DNA from: Apostichopus parvimensis | Lineage: Eukaryota; Echinodermata; Holothuroidea; Aspidochirotida; Stichopodidae | Reading direction: 5' to 3' | Length of the DNA stretch: 23,642 bases | Assembly: GCA_000934455.1 (NCBI GenBank) | Contig: KN883056.1 | Location: 44,707 to 68,348 of the forward strand | Shown here: positions 11,311 to 20,425 of the stretch, in pieces | Layout of the letters: every line of letters starts with the position of its first letter | Numbering within the stretch: position 1 is the stretch's first letter | Made by a program: the position numbers and the translations under genes | Notes under the pieces: model-generated | Database searches by the model: none | What the model was told of the DNA's origin: nothing | What the model saw: the letters and a program-made list of their open reading frames with translations, nothing else

Positions 11311-11735
11311 AAGATTTTTTGAATCTTGTAGTGACTTTTACCTCTTTATTCTGTTTCATTCTTGGTCATGTTCTTGGTTTTCCTGCCTTTTAGTTGTATT
11401 GGCAAGATGTACCAGCTATCAGGTCAACCTATTCTTATTCGATTGTAGGATATGACTTGTTTTCTCTGATATTTCTTTTCACAACAAATTTAAGAGTTGA
11501 AGGTCACCGAGCTGTGTCAAACCGGAGACATATATGTCCGTAGTTATATTGAAAGCGTGATACACTTTTCGATATGCATGGATACTGGATCAAATCTTTA
11601 TTTATTTTAAGCAGATACTCACACGGATATTATCAATTGTACTGTCATGATTATGGTTTCTCCAATCCAAAACCTTCAACAGGAAAACAGCACTGCAACG
11701 ATAATTTGTGGTGGTCATGAACGCCAAGCGTATAA
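11310..11735 (+). pseudogene. V-domain relic unit 4
   Basis: One of the fuller relics. It has a signal peptide remnant at 11331, GTACCAGCTATCAGGTCAAC, GATTGTAGGATATGACTTG and CAAACCGGAGACATATATGT. AGATACTCACACGGATATTA and CCAAAACCTTCAACAGGAAA follow. It ends with the unit junction GCCAAGCGTATAAAGGAGTC. Confidence 0.75.
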
Positions 11736-12200
11736 AGGAGTCAAAGATATCTTCCAGGGATATGTCTTTACGGAGATTTGCCATCTTCCTGTTTATTCCT
11801 CGAAATGTTCATGATAACACTCTCTTTTCTTGAGACAACTGATTGTATTTTGTAATGTCAAGATAGACCAACTAGCAAATCAACATATTAGTATTCGCTT
11901 GTTTTTCTATTGCGTGCCTTGGTCTTTCTATAAATATTTCCTTCCATTTAACTATTATATAGTACTTAGATATAGAGTTGAACATCACCGATATATCACA
12001 GACAGGAAACATATCTGTTTGTACTTTTTTTTGTACGAGGAAATGCTCTTTTTTATATTGATCGTAGATTTAAGTGTTAGTTATTCCATTTAAATTTAAA
12101 ATCAATCGAACGTTCATGATTTGTTTTTAATCCTAAACGACCGTGGAAAACGAGACAACAAATAAAATCTCTGTTGCTAACGCACAACATGAACGTAGTT
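11736..12200 (+). pseudogene. V-domain relic unit 5
   Basis: Signal peptide remnant CGGAGATTTGCCATCTTCCT (11771), then AATGTCAAGATAGACCAACT. It shares TTCTATTGCGTGCCTTGGTC with unit 1, along with TCAATCGAAC..CATGATTTGTTTTTAATCCT. It ends at CTCTGTTGCTAACGCACAAC, which serves as an uninserted version of the MITE target site at the next junction. Confidence 0.75.
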
Positions 12201-12301
12201 GATGATTCATATCTCTGAAATATTTTAATAAGGATATTTTACCTTTTCTGGTTTCCTCTTCGTAATGTTCCTGCTAGCAAAATTTTCTGCATACTGATTG
12301 T

Positions 12302-12752
12302 GAATTTCGTTGTTAATGGCCAAACTAAAAATCAGCCATTTATTGTTTGACTTTAGGATGTCAGGCTGCCTTTCCAAGACAATGTAATTACTTTTTTGTA
12401 CATTTAGTGATAATTTATTGGCTGAAAACCAATGACAAAATTTATTTAATTTAATTGACACGTTGGAAACTAATGTGATTATGTCGTCGCTCTCGAAGAA
12501 AATACTGGTGTCATCAGCAAAGAGAATGGTTTTGGCTAGTTTGGAGACAAATGACAAATATTAAATATTAATAACAAAGGACCTAAAATTGAACCCTGTG
12601 GAACGCCGCAACAAATTTTAGCAAAATCGGATTTAGATTTTGTATACAAGGTATACTGATATCTGTTCGAAATATAGCTTTCAAGCCAGTTGAGAGCTAT
12701 GAGAACTAAAAAAAGGAAAAACGAGACATACTTAACTCTATTATTAACACAA
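12302..12752 (-). mobile_element. Non-LTR retrotransposon RT fragment inside relic unit 6
   Basis: Minus-strand remnant of a reverse transcriptase palm. Reading 5' to 3' on the minus strand it shows WLESYISNRYQYTLYTKSKS and CCGVPQGSILGPLLLIFNI. After a frameshift near 12545 come ILFADDTSIF (the catalytic xADD box) and WFSANKLSLNVQKSNYIVL. The motif set fits Jockey/CR1-type LINEs, though the clade is not certain. The upstream catalytic Asp motif and both ends of the ORF are missing. The left edge lies next to the signal peptide remnant of the host relic. The same edge recurs in relic unit 2. Confidence 0.85.
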
Positions 12753-12926
12753 CATGAAAGCACCGGAGACATATATCTGTCAGTACGTTTGTGTAGAATT
12801 AGATACTTTTTCCGATATTGATCATGGATCGTGAATTATTTCGTTATTCCAAATGAAACTCTGAAAGCCAAGATTATCTTTGTTCTTCATGCAAGTAGAA
12901 AACGACACAACAAATTCAATCTCTGT

Positions 12927-13249
12927 TATGAACCACCCGATACACATAGAGAACTACAGTTACTACTGTAAATCTTACAGTTTTGTACCACAGTAAAAAC
13001 TGGATCGTGCTATAATTCGGTAGCATGTGCTATTCGGATTACAGTAAGAGCTGATGATATATGTAATTCCAACAAATTCAGTTGTTTGGGATTTGTTGGA
13101 ATTACAAATATCCTCAGTTCTTACTGTAAACTTAATAGCACATGCTACCGATTTATCAGATTTGTCAGCACGATCCAGTTTTTACCGGGGTACAAAACAT
13201 TAGATTTACAGTAGTTACTGTAATCTCTGTGGGAATCGGATGTATGAAC
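12927..13249. mobile_element. 309-bp palindromic MITE with 7-bp target duplication
   Basis: The element itself spans 12934-13242, flanked on both sides by TATGAAC (12927-12933 and 13243-13249). The ends are imperfect inverted repeats (CACCCGATACAC against CATCCGATTCCC). The two halves fold back over almost the whole length: TACAGT.ACTACTGTAAATCT, AAAACTGGATCGTGCT, GGTAGCATGTGCTATT and GTAATTCCAACAAAT all recur inverted. The turn lies near 13085. No coding capacity. Relic unit 5 shows the empty site. The transposon superfamily is not assigned. Confidence 0.88.
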
Positions 13250-13790
13250 GCACAGCATAAATGGAGTTGATGATTCATCGAACTGAAATATTTTGCTATG
13301 GATATTTTACCTTTTCTGTCTCTCTCTTCAGAGAACAAAAATCCTGAGGGGTGTGTCGAAGAGTTTCACTCCATAAAACTGAAAAAAAGTAAATTTTAGT
13401 AAACTGAGATTATACAAAGAAGAGATTTTAAATGTTTCTGTTTTATTCTGATTGTACTCCTATTGTCAAGCACGACCAACTATCAGATCAACACTTTGTA
13501 CTTTGGTTGTAGGTATGATTTTTGCTTTCCATATAAATACTATATAGTACTATAGATTATAATTAAACGTCAGCGAGATGTCCGACACCGGAGACATATC
13601 TGTCCGTACTTTTGTGTACAATTGGGTTTTCTTTCTGATGTAGAGCACGGATATCAACATTTAATTATGCCAAGTAGAGCAACACAAACTGTATTTGCAG
13701 GATTTGGGTATTTTGATCCTGCTTTTTTTAACCGAGCCATTGTAAATTAGGCCTACTGAAACGTCGTTAACACTATTTATAGAACTGGAA
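13250..13790 (+). pseudogene. V-domain relic unit 7
   Basis: Two signal peptide-like starts, at 13300 (GATATTTTACCTTTTCTG) and 13421 (AGAGATTTTAAATGTTTCTG), suggest a truncated unit fused to a longer one. Then come ACCAACTATCAGATCAAC, TTTGGTTGTAGG and TTTCCATATAAATACTATAT. GAGATGTCCGACACCGGAGA, the best-preserved block of the array, follows. Stops and indels are present. Confidence 0.72.
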
Positions 13791-14195
13791 TCTGGAAAAT
13801 GTAGTGATTTTACATTATCTGTTTCATTCTTCGTATTATTCCTGCTAGCGTCATTTTCCGAAGGGATCTAATTGTTATATTTTTGTAAAGATGGATCTAA
13901 TATCAGGTCAAACTGTTCTTATTCAAAATTGTATGATGTGACATTGCCTTCTCTGATAATTCATATTCATTTAAATATCATATAGATGTACTTAGATTTG
14001 AGTGGAATGTCACCGAGCTGTGTCACACCGTAGCCATATGTTCGTACTTTGTGTACGATGGGATACTCTCTCAGATATGGATCCTGGATTCAATCGTTAT
14101 TTATTACATGTAGATACTCACAGTCCTAAACCTTCTACAGGAACGCGACACTGCAACATTAATCTGCGGTAGTTAACATACAGCGTATAAAGGCT
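13791..14195 (+). pseudogene. V-domain relic unit 8
   Basis: Nearly full length. It has AGTGATTTTACATTATCTG (13803), CTGCTAGCGTCATTTTCCGA, AAGATGGATCTAATATCAGG, TGTCACACCGTAGCCATATG and AGTCCTAAACCTTCTACAGG. It ends in the junction ACATACAGCGTATAAAGGCT. Confidence 0.75.
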
Positions 14196-14570
14196 GTTTC
14201 AGCTTTTTTTAATCTGGAATTATTCAATATAGGGTCTTCGCGTCTTCCTGCTTCATTTCTCGAAATGTTCCTTATTAACTATGTTCCCGAGGGCACTGAA
14301 TGGACTTGTCCAACTATGAGATGAAAATATTGTTTTCGGTTGTGGTATGTGACTTTGTCTTTCCTAAGATTTCTTTTTTCCTATAAACCACGCCGGAGAC
14401 ATATCTGCCCGTACTTTTTCTTACGGATCGTTCTTTATTCCAAGTACGATGCTCATACGGAGCTTAAGTATTGTGTTTAAAGGACTTGGTTTTTCAATCC
14501 TACATTTTAACTGGAACGCGATATAGCAGCAAAATCAGCTGGAACGTCGTAAACTACAGCCGAAAGAAAG
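14196..14570 (+). pseudogene. V-domain relic unit 9
   Basis: Signal peptide remnant at 14229 (GGGTCTTCGCGTCTTCCTGC), CGGTTGTGGTATGTGACTTT, CACGCCGGAGACATATCTGC, GGTTTTTCAATCCTACATTT and CTGGAACGCGATATAGCAGC. Several internal deletions are visible. Confidence 0.72.
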
Positions 14571-14989
14571 TTTAATGAACTGATCTCTTGCAAAAATAGT
14601 GCTTTTACATTTTCTATTTTACTCTTCGTAAGTTTCCTGCTCATGTCATTTTCCAAAGGGAAATGATTGTGATCTTTACTATCAAGCTGGATCATCTATC
14701 AGATGTAATTGTTGGGATTCGGTGTAATTTAAAGGATGTGATTTGCCTTCTCTTTTCATATCATATAGATGTATTTAGATTATATTTGAGCGTCAACGAG
14801 TTTTCCCTTACCGGACACATATCTGTCATACTTTAGTGTACGATGGAATGCTCTTTCCGATATGTATTCTGGAATTCAATCGTTATGTATTCCAAGTAGT
14901 TACTCACATGAAGATTTAAATAAATTGTAATTTCATGATTTTAGCATTTCCATCTTAAATTTCAAATTCCTTGTTAACATAAACATTTT
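14571..14989 (+). pseudogene. V-domain relic unit 10
   Basis: Signal peptide remnant at about 14597 (AGTGCTTTTACATTTTC), TCATGTCATTTTCCAAAGGG, GGATCATCTATCAGATG, AAGGATGTGATTTGCC, TACCGGACACATATCTGTCA and TATTCCAAGTAGTTACTCAC. The E-F strand part is degraded. Confidence 0.7.
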
Positions 14990-15205
14990 GGATATACTTT
15001 TATTAGAGATGAACATCACCGACATGCCCCAGACCGGAGGCACAAACCGTACTTTTCTAGTAAAATGAGATGTTGTATGCGATATCGATCATTCAATCGT
15101 TATATATTCCAAGTAGAATTCTTACAAAGAGATTATTCAACGTATACTTCCATATTTTTTTTATTTTTAAAGCTACGACCTCTACTGGAAAACACACTTA
15201 AGATT
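14990..15205 (+). pseudogene. V-domain relic unit 11
   Basis: Partial unit without a signal peptide. It has AGAGATGAACATCACCGACA, CCAGACCGGAGGCACAAACC, TATATTCCAAGTAGAATTC and AAAGCTACGACCTCTACTGG. Confidence 0.65.
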
Positions 15206-15430
15206 CATTGAACGGGAATCTTTCAATATCGAGATTTTCCCTTCATCCTGAAATGTTTTTGATGTCTTTTCCCGAGAGTATTAATTGGAAATGTTACTGT
15301 CAACTATCAGATCAAAACAATATTTCGGTTATTGGATGTGGCTTCAAGCCTTTATCTGAATAGCCAAGTTGGCTATTCAGATAAATGCTCATATAAATAC
15401 TATATAAATGTACTTAAAAACAGCTTACAG
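15206..15430 (+). pseudogene. V-domain relic unit 12 (last, truncated)
   Basis: ATCGAGATTTTCCCTTC (15228), ACTGTCAACTATCAGATCAA, CGGTTATTGGATGTGGCTTC and CATATAAATACTATATAAAT. It is broken by a 35-bp perfect palindrome (15351-15385) and stops soon after the segment before the C strand. The array ends here. Confidence 0.68.
15351..15385. repeat. Perfect 17-bp inverted repeat, 1-bp spacer
   Basis: TTTATCTGAATAGCCAA (15351-15367), G, then its exact reverse complement (15369-15385). It interrupts relic unit 12 between GGCTTCAAGCC and CTCATATAAATAC. It may be a small foldback insertion or a templated repair product. No function is apparent. Confidence 0.85.
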
Positions 15431-16429
15431 AAAGTTTATATCATGGATATTATGAAAGTCAATATTTAATAACAGTCTTCGTGAAGGAAAAGTCCTATAA
15501 TGGAAAGACTGCTTTATTGTTGCGGGATCTACTTGGGTCCGCTATTATACAAAGTGAATAGTAAACCACTTCGATTGGTTCATGATATTGAGTACATATG
15601 GACGTTTAGCAGCATCATTTAGAATCAAAGGTACATCAAATGAGGCAATACGATTTCTAAGACATACATTGTAAAGTAATGTAAAGTAAATCGTGTCTTG
15701 CCTTACAACATTGTCATATTTTAGGTATTTTAGGTTGACTGTTATTCAAGCTGAAACGTTAACTCAAGGTAGTATACGTATACAAAATTAACTCGTGTAT
15801 GTATGGATCTTGTAAGGACCTCCATCAGCCCAGACAGCTACGTAGGCTGAAAGTGAGTAACAGGCGTCAATAAAGGTCCTAATAATGTTCACATACTGAT
15901 TATGATTGAACCATGGGTGTATCTATCTGATAAAACACAGGTTCACAAGGAACATTGTCATTTTTAACCGACTTTCGATTTGCTTAATGAAATACATATT
16001 AACAAAATTTCATGCGATCTACTTCATTAAATTGTTAACATAAAAGTTGTTCTATTACCTTCAATACCCTAGAGAACAAAAACACAGAAAAGATTTATCA
16101 TTCATTAACGGAGGGGAAAGTAAAAGCTTGGTTAAGTGTGAATAGTCTATTGTTCCTGAACAAGTGGACGTAGTTATGACACCTTAAGTAGTTTTGTCAT
16201 ATGTATTATTCAAACAACCTGTTCGTGACAACATATGAAGCATTCCAAGCATTCAGTGTAAACATTAACCTTTAGTAGAAGTAAGTTAATTGTGCTTTTA
16301 AGTAGTATCAGTTTCCATTTTAAAAAAAAAACAAGGTAATAAATGTTAGCCATCAACTGGGCTTTATTATCACACAGAATAATGGGAATACTTAGGTGTA
16401 AGTAAAATTGATATTGAGACATGTCAAGA
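15431..16429. other. Non-coding interval
   Basis: About 1 kb with no gene. The open frame on the minus strand at 16210-16422 has no recognisable domain. Short A runs occur near 16321 and 16434. Confidence 0.5.
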
Positions 16430-17290
16430 AATGAAAAAAAAACAGTCGTTGAAAGACTACTAGTAAGCTCGAACTCGGTGAAGATGTCACATATAAACCG
16501 AGTACGTACTCGTGTATAAATTATAAACAGTTCACTCTATGATTCTACTATGTATACTTGTTTTTTATATGTAAATGTCTAATTATGGAGAAAATTTAAA
16601 CAATTTATAAGTTTGTAATCTTGTACAGAAAGAAAGAAATTTGTCAATTACCGTATTTTAATGAAAAGGCAACAGATATTGTTTACTTATATGATATATT
16701 TTCTTCTAATTCTCCCGTCTCTTCATATATTTATAGTATTAAACAAGTAACAAAGACGATCATTGAATAAACTGCTTATTAAACTCTAAATGTTCACAAA
16801 TAATCAAGAAAAAACACGCAGTGTAATAATGTATTTACTACTGGAAACTTAACTATACACAAATTATATTTCGAACGTTTTCAATGTCATTCGGGAGAAA
16901 ATTTAATTGTTGTCTTTTGTCTTTGTAAACAAAGTAAATTTCCCCCAACCTATTTTGATCAGTGAATGGAACGAATTCCTTGATTGATCCTATAGTTGAA
17001 TCTTGCAGAGTCAAAGAATGTTCGAAAAAGAACAGAAAAAGAGTCAAGTGCATTTATAATATTTTATAATTTGCAACAACACACTTGTTATCGTCTACTT
17101 AGCCTTTAAGATAAGAGATTTTCAATTATAAATATTTCTGTAGATCTTTGCACAGAATTAGGCCATCAGCTGAAGGTCGAAATTTGCTTGTTTCGTTCCA
17201 GCTACTGCGGGACTAAACTTTCTCTACAGCATTAAATACATAAAATAACGAAGATTAAAGATCCAAAAGTTCTCCATGTGCTTTCCTGCA
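16430..17290 (+). repeat. Diverged copy of receptor intron 1 sequence
   Basis: Four similar blocks occur in the same order as in intron 1. GAGTACG..CGTG.ATAAATTATAAA is at 16497 (against 2896). TCATTCGGGAGAAAATTTAATT is at about 16889 (against 3400). TTGATTGAT..GTTGAATC.TGCAGAGTCAA is at about 16978 (against 3556). AAGATCCAAAAGTT is at about 17257 (against 3910). Spacing is shorter here, consistent with deletions. This implies that a larger block around the Ig cassette was duplicated. The corresponding exon is not in the window. Confidence 0.6.
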
Positions 17291-17836
17291 GTATTTGCAA
17301 TGCCGCTCGAAAGATCCAACTATTTTTTATTGCGTATGTTAAGAAACCTGCCGTGTTACGTTCAAAAGTCGTGCGCTAGTGAGATATCTGTATCATGTGA
17401 TATGAAATATCCAATGAGCCATGAGTTCTGAGTGCACTCAACAAACATGGCGACCCCCATGGGAGCTAGTCAGTCTCCGACACACAAAATCTACAGTGCT
17501 TAATGCACATTGATTGAAATTTGAAGCAGTCAAGGCACTGACGAATATCCGATGGAATAAAGTTACTTCCTGCGCTAAATGGTGGCTTAATCTCAGCGGC
17601 AGAGACAATGAAATCGCCGAACGAATCCAATACATGGGGTTACTCGATGGCCTACTACGATCAAGCGTGTGTTCAACAGCATATATATGATGGGGTTCCA
17701 CGATACGTGTTAAAGGCGGTTCATTCATAGCAAGCGCATCATTACTGCAAGAAAACGGACAGTACCAGAGGAGACCTCATATGATTTGAAACGGAGAAGC
17801 GACGGAAAAGATCGAGGCAACCAAGCAGAAGCTCTG
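17291..17836. other. Left flank of the Harbinger element, no gene called
   Basis: An open frame on the minus strand at 17438-17728 and a short plus-strand frame from ATGGCG (17448) have no recognisable domains or splice logic. The stretch is somewhat richer in CpG than the sequence to its left. Confidence 0.4.
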
Positions 17837-17852
17837 GGGCCTGTTTCACAAA
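17837..17852 (+). repeat. Left terminal inverted repeat of Harbinger
   Basis: GGGCCTGTTTCACAAA, identical to the reverse complement of 23496-23511. Confidence 0.9.
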
Positions 17853-17877
17853 GCACTAAGTCGCGTCTTAGTGGTCT

Positions 17878-17891
17878 TAAGACGCGTCTTA
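17878..17891. repeat. Sub-terminal 14-bp palindrome
   Basis: TAAGACGCGTCTTA is self-complementary. Close variants recur in the left end (17860-17871) and the right end (about 23369-23391 and 23432-23447). It is a candidate binding site for the transposon's Myb-like protein or transposase; this is inference. Confidence 0.7.
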
Positions 17892-17949
17892 GTGGAAAGG
17901 ACTTAGTGCCGGTTTCGCAAAGATCACTAAGTCGCGTACAAGACTTAGT

Positions 17950-17975
17950 CTACGTCTCGTCTTGACGAGACTTAG
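17950..17975. repeat. Sub-terminal inverted repeat, 12-bp arms
   Basis: CTACGTCTCGTC, TT, GACGAGACTTAG: the inner 8 bp of each arm are perfect and there is one mismatch over 12. It lies about 100 bp inside the left end of the Harbinger and 105 bp before the transposase ATG. Confidence 0.75.
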
Positions 17976-18080
17976 GGACTGTTCTTAGTGTATTTCTAGT
18001 CATGTGATCGAATTGGCGCCAATTTTAGCCTGCTAAGTCTGCAAAAATTACACTATACACAAACGATATCAACTGCAACA

Positions 18081-19498
18081 ATGACCACACTTCAAATGAT
18101 CTTAGGCGAAAGAGTTGCTGCTGGACTACGCAGAGAACGAATTTTCCGGGACCGAAATTATCCTCTCGACAACTTCAATGATGAAGACATGCACGAGCAA
18201 TATCGTTTCACGACAAGAGGGTTGATGAGGTTGATAGACATGCTCGCTGCGGGGTTGAATCATCCAACCAAGAGAAGTCATGCAATTGACGGACGCCTGC
18301 AGATCTGCATCGCTTTACGATTTTATGCGACCGGAACTGTACACACTGGTCACGGGGATCATCACGGAGCGAGTAAGGCGAGTGCGTGTCGGATAGTTTG
18401 GAGAGTCAGCTCTCATCTGATCATGATGAAGGGCGACGTTATTACGTTCCCCATCACGCCACAAGAAGTCATGGCAACACAACGGGGGTTCAGCGTTGTT
18501 GCGGGATTCCCTCGCATTGTGAGTACAGTGGACTGTACTCACGTTCTCCTCAAGGGTTCGCGGCTTGGGGAGGATACCTACGTTTATGTAAACCGAAAGC
18601 GCGTTAAGTCCATCAACGTGCAGCTCATGTGTAACAGGCGTTACATAATTATTAATCATTTGTTGCCCGATGGCCGGGCTCTGCGCATGACAGCAGAATC
18701 TTGCAACATAGCAGCATTGGGCAGGAGTTTGAGGCCGGCAACAAACAAGGTATCCTGATTGGAGACAGTGGATACCCACTGAAGCCTTGGCTGATGACCC
18801 CCATCGCAGAACCGCAATCACCCGCCAAAATCTCACATAACAGGTATGTAGGTTATGTCACGAAGGAGGTTAATTTGGGGACCAGTTATTTTTTCCATAT
18901 AAGCGGGTGGGTCATCATTTATGGCCGGGGAGTGGGAGGGTGGTGACGAAGTTGTAACCATATTAATAGTTAATTTATATTCTTAAGCAAGCAGCTGGGG
19001 CACTTTTCATTCTCGAAAGAGGCACTTTTTACATTTTTCGAAAAAGTGGGGGCAGATATGCCCCGTTCCCCTACCCCCCCCCTCCAGTTCCAACACCCCT
19101 GAATATCATTTACCATTAAAAATTTAGTGACCAAAAATATAACAGTTTGAGGTCGTCTGAATCCTGTTTAGAATTTTCTACCAATAGGAGTTCTCCATTC
19201 ATCTCAAATCACAGAGCTCATCCAAGAACTAGGGTATTCATCGAGCAGGTCAATGGACAGCTCAAAATGAAGTTCCCGTGTCTCATGGTTGGATTGCATG
19301 TTGGGCCCAGGCAAGCGTGCCGAACTATTGTTGCATGTGATGTTCTCTAATTTGGCTAAAGATATGCAGGAACCAGAACACGAGATGAACCAGCACCTTC
19401 CAAATGATCGACAGGCAGAGATCTACCCAGGGGCAGCTCGAGCGGCTGGATTAGCAATAAGGGCCCAGATTGCTCAGGAAATTCACAGCATGCTGTAA
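18081..19498 (+). pseudogene. Harbinger DDE transposase (HARBI1-like), two exons, two frameshifts
   Basis: Cuts and pastes the transposon together with the Myb-like partner. Exon 1 is 18081-18843; exon 2 is 19215-19498 (TAA). They join as CATAACAG|GTATGT to AATCACAG|AGCTCA, restoring HNRAHPRTRV. The first catalytic Asp is in STVDCTH (residue 151, 18531-18533). The second is in GDSGYPLKPW (18764-18766). The Glu is in RVFIEQVNGQLK (19243-19245). The DDE triad is therefore complete. ARWPGSAHDS and YVNRKRVKSINVQ are further family signatures. Total coding length is about 1047 bp, near the usual 350 residues. Two single-base shifts break it: an apparent deletion near 18655-18665 and an apparent insertion near 19346. 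It may be a recent pseudogene or contain assembly errors. Confidence 0.88.
18844..19214 (+). other. Intron of the Harbinger transposase
   Basis: 371 bp, GTATGT to CAG, phase 2. It contains a GC-rich stretch (19049-19095) with poly-C. Removing it gives an exact match to the conserved HNRAHPRTR region. Confidence 0.8.
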
Positions 19499-19982
19499 AC
19501 TACCTTTTACAGTTTCTGTCTTAAAGAACTGGCAATTTTGAATTCCAAAAACATGATTACAATAACGTTTAACCGAATTTCATCTCACAAAAAGCTGTGT
19601 TTATTTGCCTTTATTCAAATCACCTCAGTCAATATGATAAATTATAGGAAATTTAGAGAAACTAATGTAACACATACTTAAAGAACCGGCATGTGCTTGT
19701 AATGTAACCACAACATACAGTTGATCAAGGGAAGAGGGTTCAACTTCTGCAATGAGTCGACAACCTTTGCGAGGATATAAGTATACCAAAATGAATACAA
19801 ACAATTGCCTGAAAAAAATGGTATTATTATGGGTATCCTCAAACAATTTGTTTGATTTTTTTTAAATGCTCAAGTTAAATTGAAACAAAACTGTTATGCT
19901 TATCCACTAAAGAGCCTGTGTAAGAGAATGTGTAAAAGTAAGTTGGCCTGACGGGAAAGAGGAGTGGGAAACAGAAGAAAGG

Positions 19983-20425
19983 TTAGTCATGTCCTTCCTT
20001 AATGTTGAGCCCCTGAGGTTGAATGGTTTGAAGGCATTGCATCCACAGTCTCTCTGGTGATTCGTACTAGGTCAGGACGGCTACCTAGGATTCAATCCCC
20101 TATAGGGACATGTAATTAATGGTATGGTTGGGAAGGTTAAAGTGCTCTGCAACCGGGGTCTCAGTCTTCATGGTGTTGACTGTGACCATAGAACCACTTC
20201 TTGAGGGTGGGTTTGGTTTCACCAACATACTGGATGCCGCAAACTCTACAAGAGATCAGATAGATGACATTAGAGGTTGTGCAAGATATGTGAGCCTTGT
20301 ATCCCAAAGTACGATCACATTTGAAATTACCATGCTGAATGGGTGTAGGGTTAGAATTCAGAGGTGGAACAGCAGCATGCACAAGAAAGTCTTAGTACTT
20401 TTTTGCCAAATTTAAACTATGACCT
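19983..20425 (-). mobile_element. Penelope-like GIY-YIG endonuclease fragment
   Basis: Minus-strand remnant. It reads DFLVHAAVPPLNS, then NFKCDRTLGYKAHISCTTS, NVIYLISCRVCGIQYVGET (GIY-YIG-like core with the Cys-x2-Cys) and LKKWFYGHSQHHED. After a frameshift it continues in pieces (VAEHFNLPNH, then SPERLWMQCLQTIQPQGLN) to a stop at 19983-19985. This C-terminal layout is typical of Penelope-like elements and related retroelement endonucleases. No RT is present nearby. It lies between the two Harbinger genes, so it was probably a later insertion. Confidence 0.72.

Larger units (their letters stand above)
12200..13249 (+). pseudogene. V-domain relic unit 6 (split by LINE; MITE at its end)
   Basis: The signal peptide part AGGATATTTTACC (12231) runs to CCTGCTAGCAAAATTTTCTG and is interrupted by a LINE RT fragment (about 12302-12752). 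The V part resumes at GCACCGGAGACATATATCTG (12760). It ends with ATTCAATCTCTGTTATGAAC, where a 309-bp MITE is inserted. Confidence 0.75.
10225..15430 (+). repeat. Tandem array of about 12 decayed signal-peptide/V-domain units
   Basis: Every unit is a degraded plus-strand copy of the leader, signal peptide and V-like half of exon 1 (compare 280-750). Landmarks recur in fixed order. First is GGAGATTTTAC..TTTCTGT (signal peptide), then ATCAGATCAAC..GGTTGTAGGATGTGAC (Cys cluster). Next come ACCGGAGACATATCTGTCCG and TTATTCCAAGTAGATACTCA, and last ATCCTAAACCTTCAAC (E-F strand). The C-like second domain is absent from all units. Junctions between units are also conserved (CGTATAAAGGAGTTGATGAT-like), so the array grew by tandem duplication. 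No unit is open. An alternative reading, a cluster of intact tiny genes, is ruled out by the frequent indels. The twelve units are listed separately. Confidence 0.82.

Noticed and set aside
17448-17505. Short plus-strand frame beginning ATGGCGACCCCCATGG
   Set aside because: Stops after 18 codons with no donor site and no recognisable product.
18315-18836. 173-codon minus-strand open frame
   Set aside because: Lies opposite the conserved transposase exon 1; its length follows from the coding bias of the plus strand.
20119-20415. 98-codon plus-strand open frame
   Set aside because: Antisense of the GIY-YIG fragment, which carries the recognisable motifs on minus.
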